Source of the DNA: Hydractinia symbiolongicarpus
Taxonomy: Eukaryota > Cnidaria > Hydrozoa > Anthoathecata > Hydractiniidae
Assembly (NCBI RefSeq): GCF_029227915.1
Contig: NC_079884.1
Span: forward strand, 12,214,001-12,278,000
Direction of reading: 5' to 3'
DNA: 64,000 nucleotides
Both the position numbers and the translations under genes were made by a program. Positions 58,175 to 64,000 of the stretch are shown here, one piece after another (within the stretch, counting starts at the first letter, position 1; each line of letters begins with the position of its first letter). Under the pieces are notes generated by a model. It did not search any database. It was not told the DNA's origin and saw only the letters and a program-made list of their open reading frames with translations.

Positions 58175-59120
58175 CTACAGCTCATTAGGTTCCCCCTCGA
58201 CAGTGACGCTAATCTTCTCAATTTTTCGATTGTAGAACATCTCGTTGACACCAGCATAAGCCTTCACTTTTCCAGGATCTCTAAAGAGCAGCAAAACACC
58301 CTTGAGACTTTTTGCTGGGGTGTCGATTTGGAGTTTGTAGCTGGTATCAGCCTTTTTCATGGTGACTACCTTGCTACAGAGTATGCATTCGTAGGGCAGG
58401 GCCAATCTTGCATACCTTGACACCATAGCGCTCGCGAGACCTTCGTGAGTGATCTTGTCAAACTCAAGCCTGATGTTAATGATCTTGTACACGGCATCAG
58501 CTGCCTTGGCCGCTGTGCTTCCAGGGGCTGCTGTCCCTGCATCTTTGATGACGTCGCTATGAGGTGCGAAATGTAGTACAAACTACAATCTGTCATATAA
58601 GCCCGCTGGGTAAAACGGAAGATCTCTTGTCAGTTCAAACATTTTGCCCAAGGGTACACAAAAAACGTCCCCATACGCTGCAGCAATAGTCTTTTCCTCA
58701 TCTGTTCCAACGTGGTCGCTGGCACTGACCTGCAAGGTTCTGATCGTTCCGTCATTCGGGTTTATCCTCTCCAGGATGAGGTTGTTGTTCCTATTAAATG
58801 GTCAGCCGTCTACCGTGACCAGAGGTCACAGTAGACGGCTGGGGTGTTGAGTCGCTACTATTATGTACCTCGTTGCCATTCAGGGTAATGCGTGGATTTC
58901 GTACCAGGCTTTTGTCCATATTGCTGACTATAGTACGTTTTGTGTTGGTCCCCGTCAATGTCAGATTAAATAGGAGTTTAAGGCTTCCGGGAAAGATGAC
59001 ATCATTTTGCCCCATATTGGGGATATCCACTTACAAGGCTTCGTGTGTGGCTTACCTGAACCCTTTGTCTCCAGCCTTTGATACCAAATTAAAAAGGATG
59101 ATAGGGTGGGGACCACTCAT
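58175..59120 (-). pseudogene. candidate Polinton major capsid protein (double jelly roll), broken
   Basis: Three colinear blocks on the minus strand. Block 59030-58842 contains VIFPGSLKLLFNLTLTGT and RNPRITLNGNEV. Block ~58794-58586 contains NNNLILERINPNDG and FELTRDLPFYPAGLYDRL. Block 58582-58175 contains INIRLEFDKITHEGLASAM and KVKAYAGVNEMFYNRKIEKI. The last two blocks share a frame interrupted only by TAG at 58585-58583. The first is in another frame, and a hairpin (58803-58841) sits at the break. The order and motifs match the capsid-like protein I know from cnidarian Polintons; the double-jelly-roll fold is inferred from that family. It would form the virion shell. Confidence 0.7.
58803..58841. 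repeat. 18-bp hairpin inside the capsid gene
   Basis: CAGCCGTCTACCGTGACC, loop AGA, then its reverse complement with one mismatch. It lies exactly where the reading frame of the capsid gene changes, so it may be an insertion or the product of template switching. Confidence 0.8.
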
Positions 59121-59304
59121 GTGATCCCCTATGATGATTTTCGCTTGGAAGGGAAACGTCTTTTCTATTGGATTGTAGTTGCCAGTACCATTTTAAGAAA
59201 TTTGTGGGCAGATTTGCAGGATATGGGTTTTAAAGAGTATATCAGCACGCCCAAAAAGGGGTGAAGCAAGGGCCCAGAACCTCGCGAATGAAGTTGATGT
59301 CCTT

Positions 59305-60077
59305 GTGTTGAATAAGGGCGAGGAGGAGGAGAAGGGTAAAGAGAAGGAGGAGGGTGAAATAATCCAGATGGAAACAATAGACAGTATTCAAAATTTTGCA
59401 TATGATGTGCAGGGTTTTGTCGATGCTTCGTTTATCGACGACGCTGCCATCGAGGATATTGATATGGGAAAGATAAAGCTCGAAATTGAAACCTTGCAGA
59501 ATAACAAGTTGAAAGAACTCAAGAAGCAGAAGGCTGGGGTGAAAAGGGATAGTGATATTGCCAGGCTTGAGAAGGAAATTGATCAATTGAAAATAGATAG
59601 GAAGGTTGTACTGGATAGGCACGGTCTACTTTCCTCTGAGATTTTTAGGCATCTGAAAAATGTCAAGGCTGAGCTGATTAAAATCGCCGGAGATGACATG
59701 CCTTTGTTGGAGAAGCTTAAGGTTTTGTTCAGGGAGTAGGGTATAACTATAGCTAATATAGTCTCTGCTATTGGATTGCTAGTTTCCACCATCGTGCTAT
59801 CCATCACAGGAGGATCTACCGCGGCAAGTGCTGCAGGGGGAAGTGCTGCGGCGGGTGGTGGAAAAGGGTTTGTGGAAAGCAGCTTGAAAGGCTTGGAAGG
59901 TTCTTGAAATACCTAGCAGGCAAGGCGGGTGCTGCATTACCTCGCATCATCGGTACGGTTGTATTCTTCTTTCTGAGAGTAGCGTCAACTATCGTGGAAT
60001 ATGCGGCCAAGCATCTGTACATGGCGATTACAGCTGCTGCCGGGTTTGTCGTGCTATATGTTGGAAAGGGGAAATAG
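59305..60077 (+). pseudogene. Polinton coiled-coil protein with C-terminal membrane segments
   Basis: The N-terminal part (59305-59739) is acidic and then coiled coil (KIKLEIETLQNNKLKELKK; RLEKEIDQLKIDRKVVLDR). An in-frame TAG at 59737-59739 is followed in the same frame by a hydrophobic segment (NIVSAIGLLVSTIVLSITGG) and a Gly/Ala/Ser-rich stretch. A frameshift near 59893 leads to the tail, with GAALPRIIGTVVFFFL and AITAAAGFVVLYVGKGK. The layout (coiled coil, then membrane-active Gly/Ala-rich tail) is typical of a virion-associated protein in these elements; the function is not known to me. Confidence 0.6.
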
Positions 60078-60089
60078 GTCTAATATTAG

Positions 60090-60854
60090 CTATTTTTGAA
60101 GCCATATGTAGTCAATAATAAGGCCTACACCCGTTGTGATCAACACTGTTTTGTTATCCTCATGTTGATTTTGTGGGGGTTGTTCAGGTATAGTAGGTGA
60201 TATGGTATGTTTGGGAGGTAGTTTGATATCTGCCACATGTCTGATGGTATGCTCGGTATGCCCAGGGGGTTTAGTATGCCCGGGAGGTGTGGCATGCGTA
60301 GGTATTTTTATAGTATGCCTTGGGGGTGGTTTGATGGTATGCTTTGGAGGTGTGGTATGCTTTGGAGGTGGTTTGATAAGCCTCTCCGTATGCCTCGCAA
60401 TAGGTTTGTTATTCACATCAACCTGTACTCCCACATTTACGTTGGCAGGTGCGATCAAAATGTTGTTGTTATACCCTACAATTTTGCCTATGCGGAAATT
60501 CATGTCGGAAGGCAGCATGTACACGCTTGGCATGACGGCAAAATTCACTGGAGTCCGAGTATATTGCAACACCTTCTGAAATTCCGTGATGTCATGCCCT
60601 ACATTCTCTTGTTGTACCATAGCCTCAAATTTTTGCAATAAAATCTGTCTTGCCGTGTAGTTATCCGCACCAGAGCCGATTAGAGATGCCTTGGCCCTCG
60701 CCTGCGATCCTAGTAACAAGACCACGTAAACCCAGATACTTTCACTTAATTTGGTTAGACCTTCTGATGTCAGACCCTGACTTGTGGGGGTAATAAACTT
60801 CGCCCAATCGCCAACAACCTGAGGCCACCATCTACCATTTGTCAATGTCGACAT
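60090..60854 (-). CDS. Polinton His-Thr-Pro-repeat protein, 254 aa
   Basis: An intact frame from ATG 60854. The N-terminal 165 residues look globular (WPQVVGDWAKFITPTSQGL; GADNYTARQILLQKFEAMVQ). Residues about 165-225 are a Pro/Lys/His/Thr repeat with HT every 7-8 residues (KPPPKHTTPPKHTIKPPPRH and similar), which resembles a stalk or fibre linker. The last 20 residues are hydrophobic (VLITTGVGLIIDYIW), probably a membrane anchor. It follows the jelly-roll-like gene 61346-60870 on the same strand with a 15-base gap. No named domain recognised; a virion surface or minor structural protein is plausible. Confidence 0.65.
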   Translation of the reverse strand: MSTLTNGRWWPQVVGDWAKFITPTSQGLTSEGLTKLSESIWVYVVLLLGSQARAKASLIGSGADNYTARQILLQKFEAMVQQENVGHDITEFQKVLQYTRTPVNFAVMPSVYMLPSDMNFRIGKIVGYNNNILIAPANVNVGVQVDVNNKPIARHTERLIKPPPKHTTPPKHTIKPPPRHTIKIPTHATPPGHTKPPGHTEHTIRHVADIKLPPKHTISPTIPEQPPQNQHEDNKTVLITTGVGLIIDYIWLQK

Positions 60855-60869
60855 GACAGCCTTGAATTT

Positions 60870-61346
60870 TTACAGGCTATTAGGATCTGCACCGTATTCT
60901 AGACACACCTGTACATATTCAGATGTTGAGTAGGGGTTTTTGTACAGAGAAAAACCATCGTCATAGGGCATAGGTACCTTCATTCTTGCCAGGACACGAT
61001 GCATGTAGTAATAGACGGGAAATTTAAAGATCAAGTTGACAGGGGGTACCGAGCCCGTCAGATGCTTGGCCGAGATGCCTAATGCCGTCGTTGCACAATG
61101 GGTTGCGAAATTAACCTGCACTTTCCAGTAGTCCAAGCCCTGTCCTGTCCAACCCACCCTAACAGGGTCATTTAGCAGATTACTTGGTATCTTGAGGCAA
61201 TACTTGGTAAACTCAGGGAATACCACAGAGATATGCGAATCTGTAGGCACGTACAGGTCCTGATGCTCAAGGCTCGTAATACCAAGTGGCCATTCTCCCC
61301 TGTTTGACTTGTACTTTGCTTTGGGGTTGTATGAGTACATGTTCAT
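60870..61346 (-). CDS. Polinton virion-like protein, 158 aa
   Basis: An intact frame from ATG 61346 (MNMYSYNPKAKYKSNRGEW). Conserved-looking C-terminal block: FPVYYYMHRVLARMKVPMPY then DDGFSLYKNPYSTSEY and CLEYGADPNSL. I recall this block from proteins encoded in other cnidarian Polintons, with no assigned function. The length and an intact frame between two other structural-like genes suggest a minor capsid or virion protein, which is inference. Confidence 0.6.
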   Translation of the reverse strand: MNMYSYNPKAKYKSNRGEWPLGITSLEHQDLYVPTDSHISVVFPEFTKYCLKIPSNLLNDPVRVGWTGQGLDYWKVQVNFATHCATTALGISAKHLTGSVPPVNLIFKFPVYYYMHRVLARMKVPMPYDDGFSLYKNPYSTSEYVQVCLEYGADPNSL

Positions 61347-61369
61347 CCTTTTCTTCTAACAAGAAAGGG

Positions 61370-61920
61370 ATGAAGCAACTCTACACCACTGATATTGACA
61401 AACCTACGATATTTAAGGACTATTTAGGACAGGACACGAGAATTGCCTTGAAATCGATAAGCATTCAACCTACATGGTTAAAGAAACAACGACTTTACCA
61501 TCCGTAAGGTAGTTCCCGATCAGAGGGTGACCGAATCGCCATTATGAACGGCCTATACAAGATCGAGGATTTGGCGGCTATCGTCAATAGCCAAGCAGAT
61601 GACAAGATCAAACTGTTTGTCCTGAAGAACGGACTCTGTAGGCTCCGTGTCAGTGACGGGTACACGGTGGTGATTCATAGACCATTGCAAGAGCTCCTGG
61701 GCCTACCCTATGACCCCGCGAAAAAGTACTACACGAGTGGTAACCACGATGCAGTCTACAAGAATGACGTCTATATTCGACTACGCCTTGTTTGCCCCCA
61801 GTTGGATGAATGTAATGCCCTGCTAGATGGTGAAAAGTCAAAGATTCTGGCCCTGCTTCCCACCAAGGAGCTAAGCGCTTGGCGAGACATGCTGACCTGG
61901 AGTTTTGACTGTTTACAAGC
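61370..61920 (+). pseudogene. Polinton minor-capsid/virion-like protein, truncated by a LINE
   Basis: One frame opens at 61370 (MKQLYTTDIDKPTIFKDYLG) and stops at 61507. A second runs from about 61505 or ATG 61544 (MNGLYKIEDLAAIVNSQ) to 61920, where Polinton-like sequence ends in a (CTT)n tract and LINE sequence begins. The two are probably one gene with a frameshift near 61490. The NGLYKIEDL and VSDGYTVVIHRPLQELLGLP blocks match a protein recurrent in cnidarian Polintons, often thought of as a structural protein. The C-terminal part must lie on the far side of the LINE, outside the window. Confidence 0.6.
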
Positions 61921-64000
61921 CTTTGTTCTTCTTCTTCTTCTTCTTCTTAATTTATTTAACGTCGGAGAAATAACTATGTACATATAGCTTCCTGATATAA
62001 AAAAATAAATAAATACATACTTATAAATATACAGGAAACTAATCAAATCCGACAAAAATTTGTTTATGGTTTTATGAAAAATGTATAAAAATTAAGAAAA
62101 AATATTTAAATAGACCGAGTGACTGAAATCATACTCCTTTAGTTTCGTTTTAAATTTTTTAAGGCTGTTACAACTTTTCAATTCGGAAGGTAAAGTATTC
62201 CAAATTTTAGGCCCCAATGAGCGAAGACATTTTTCCCCAAAATTTTTTGTATTAAAGTTCAATGTTTTAAGATTATTTAAATATTGACTTCGTACTGGCC
62301 TGTTTGTTTCGCTGCTTTGAAAGATGTCTAACATAAATGGCGGATTTAAATTATTAAGAGATTTAAAAATCTCTATACATAGATTTCGTATTCGCATAAT
62401 TTTCATGTAGTTACTTTTGTTCTTGGTAGAAATGTACCTTTCTTTTCTCTCTGAATATCCGCTATCTACAAATTTTAGGGCTCGCTTATGGAGTTTTTCG
62501 ACCCTAGAAAGTGATTTTGAAAATGAGAAATTCCAAATAAGTGGACAGTAGTTAAAGTTTGAATACACAAAGCTTTCTGCTAAGACACTCTTAGCTTTAA
62601 AAGGAAGTATGTTTTTAAATCTATACAAAGCATTTAGTTGCGCAGATGCTTTCTTGCAAACCTCATTTAAGTGCTGATCAAATCTAAGGTTATTGTCAAT
62701 TTTAACTCCTAACAGTTTGACTGTGTCTTGCGAATATATGTTTTTATCTCCGATTCTTATCAGTTTACTACTTGTGTTTTCTATCCTATCTTTGCTGATT
62801 ATAATGCATTGAAATTTGTCAGGGTTAGCAATCATTTTATTTTCATGTAGCCATGCTAACGCCTGCTCAGACTCACCTTCTAAAATTTTAATGAGGTTTG
62901 GAATTGAATTGGAAAAGCTTGACAATGTATTATCATCAGCATAGTTGTGTAGGTCACTTCTGGTTATAAAAAGAAAAATATCGTTAAGAAAAATATTAAA
63001 AATTATCGGGCCTAAGATTGATCCTTGCGGCACGCCTGAAAGAATCATTTGGAAAAGACTGTAGTGTCCGTTTATACGAGTAGATTGTTCTCTATTTGTT
63101 AGGTATGACAGGACAAATTTCAGGGCATTAATTTCAAATCCATATGCCTCAAGTTTAGCGATTAGTAAATCATGTGGCACACAATCGAATGCTTTTGATA
63201 GATCCATTAAGACTGCACCAACCACGTAATTCTTATCAAGTTTTTTTTTCCATTCTTCTAGTAAACGAATTAAGACATGCTGTGTGTTATAGTTTTTCCG
63301 ATAGGCTGACAAAAATATTGAAAGTTTCGATTCTATGAAAGACATGATTTGATCCTTCATTATGTTTTCATAGAATTTTGAAAATACATTCAACACACTG
63401 ACAGGTCTAAAATTTTTAATGCTATGTTTGTCTTTGCCTCCTTTGTCAAGAGGTGCTACCGTTGCACGTTTGGCTCCATCGGGAAAAATATTCAATTTTA
63501 TGCTGCTGTTTATAGCATTTTTCAATGGGCCAATCAGATATTCACTAGCTAACTTCACAAGCTTTGGGGGTATTTTGTCTCTACCTGGAGAGGAATTTAT
63601 GTTTAAATTAGTAAAAAGTTTTTTGATTGTGTTGTCATCTACCTCCTCAAAGTTAAAAAAATTTATATTTTCGTTGCAGGCTTTAATTTTGACAATACTC
63701 GGTGACTCTCGTATGTTTTAATTATCTCATTAATTAGTCTCTCTTTGTCTAAGGAATTTCGATAATCAATTGATATTGGCTTGGTTCCACTACTTTTTTC
63801 TACAATGTTAATATAGTGTTCATTAAATAATTCAGCAAGCTCACTGTCATTGGTTATCTGAGCACCATCTTTGATAATCATAATGTTATCATTGTTCAAA
63901 CCACTTTTATTGGTTATAAACGGCTTAATAGTTTTCCAAAAAGTTTTATTTTCTACAATCCCAGAATCTATAACATTTTTAAAATACATTTTTATGGCTT
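61921..64000 (-). mobile_element. CR1/L2-like non-LTR retrotransposon (LINE), 3' part
   Basis: The minus-strand element runs off the window at its 5' side. Its 3' end is marked by a (GAA)n-type tract (plus-strand CTT repeats at about 61926-61950) directly against Polinton coding sequence, so it inserted after the Polinton. It carries a reverse transcriptase frame (next entry) followed by a short AT-rich 3' UTR. No target-site duplication can be checked, because the 5' end is outside. Confidence 0.85.
62092..63989 (-). pseudogene. LINE ORF2 reverse transcriptase, one frameshift, 5' end outside
   Basis: Reverse transcriptase of a non-LTR element. The frame is open at the window edge (63989) until about 63685, where loss of a single base moves it to the frame that continues through 63558 to the stop near 62092. 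RT blocks in order: SPGRDKIPPKLV, FRPVSVLNVFSKFYE, AYRKNYNTQHVL, AVLMDLSKAFDCVPHDLL, LSGVPQGSILGPIIFNIFLN, the catalytic YADD (62932-62943), then GVKIDNNLRFDQHL and the C-terminal WNFSFSKSLSRVEKLHKRAL region. The style is CR1/L2/jockey-like. The endonuclease domain would be upstream, outside the window. Confidence 0.88.

Larger units (their letters stand above)
49460..61915. mobile_element. Polinton/Maverick element, decayed, interrupted by a LINE
   Basis: A gene-dense, less AT-rich block with the Polinton toolkit: protein-primed DNA polymerase B (plus), FtsK/HerA-like packaging ATPase (plus), retroviral-type integrase (minus), a candidate double-jelly-roll major capsid protein (minus) and several small proteins on both strands. 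Metazoan Polintons are usually 15-20 kb with long terminal inverted repeats. Here the left end is not clear (placed by composition and the first gene) and the right part is cut by a LINE, so neither terminal repeat is seen. Nearly every gene carries stops or frameshifts, so this copy is not autonomous. I did not recognise the adenovirus-like protease usual in these elements. Confidence 0.88.

Overview
The window reads as nuclear DNA of an invertebrate animal, most likely a cnidarian (inference). It is AT-rich, genes are split by many GT-AG introns, and repeats are dense. Two multi-exon genes are recognisable orthologs of conserved animal genes, and the transposable elements (a Polinton/Maverick, a CR1/L2-like LINE, tRNA-derived SINEs, MITEs) are of kinds common in cnidarian genomes. 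There are no prokaryotic features.

Layout. 1-6575 is gene-poor flank with MITE pieces. 6576-15765 (minus) is a KIAA1549-family transmembrane gene. I assembled it from 13 phase-compatible exons into about 1,378 codons: a mucin-like Ser/Thr-rich ectodomain, a basic cleavage-like site, one membrane span and a long cytoplasmic tail. 15766-26076 is an intergenic repeat field: a pogo-like TA-flanked MITE, nested inverted-repeat elements, two diverged direct copies of a ~1.4-1.6 kb segment, a 30/60-bp minisatellite, a Helentron-like element and a (TAA)n tract. 26077-38675 (plus) is a complete SCAI ortholog of 17 exons and 544 codons. Its last intron holds a Ser/Thr-rich antisense fragment, a Helentron-like element carrying a long (GTCT)n tract, and a tRNA-derived SINE. 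38676-45123 is sparse intergenic DNA. 45124-46875 (plus) is an essentially intronless gene for an unidentified eight-span membrane protein. 46876-49460 is intergenic with one complete small MITE.

From about 49.46 kb to 61.92 kb the window changes character (visibly less AT-rich, gene-dense on both strands): a decaying Polinton/Maverick. It carries a protein-primed family B DNA polymerase with an N-terminal SAP-like segment and an endonuclease-VII-like zinc/HNH segment, a packaging ATPase (Walker A and B visible), a retroviral-type integrase, a candidate double-jelly-roll major capsid protein, and several small virion-like or unknown proteins. Nearly all are broken by stops or frameshifts. Perfect or near-perfect hairpins (stems 12-24 bp) sit at several gene boundaries and inside some genes. 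The right side of the Polinton is interrupted by a minus-strand CR1/L2-like LINE that enters an open reading frame with a (GAA)n-type tail and runs off the window end.

How they work together: the two host genes and the membrane-protein gene are independent single-copy loci. The Polinton genes form one self-synthesising replication, integration and packaging module, now dead at this locus. The remaining repeats are non-autonomous and would depend on enzymes encoded elsewhere.
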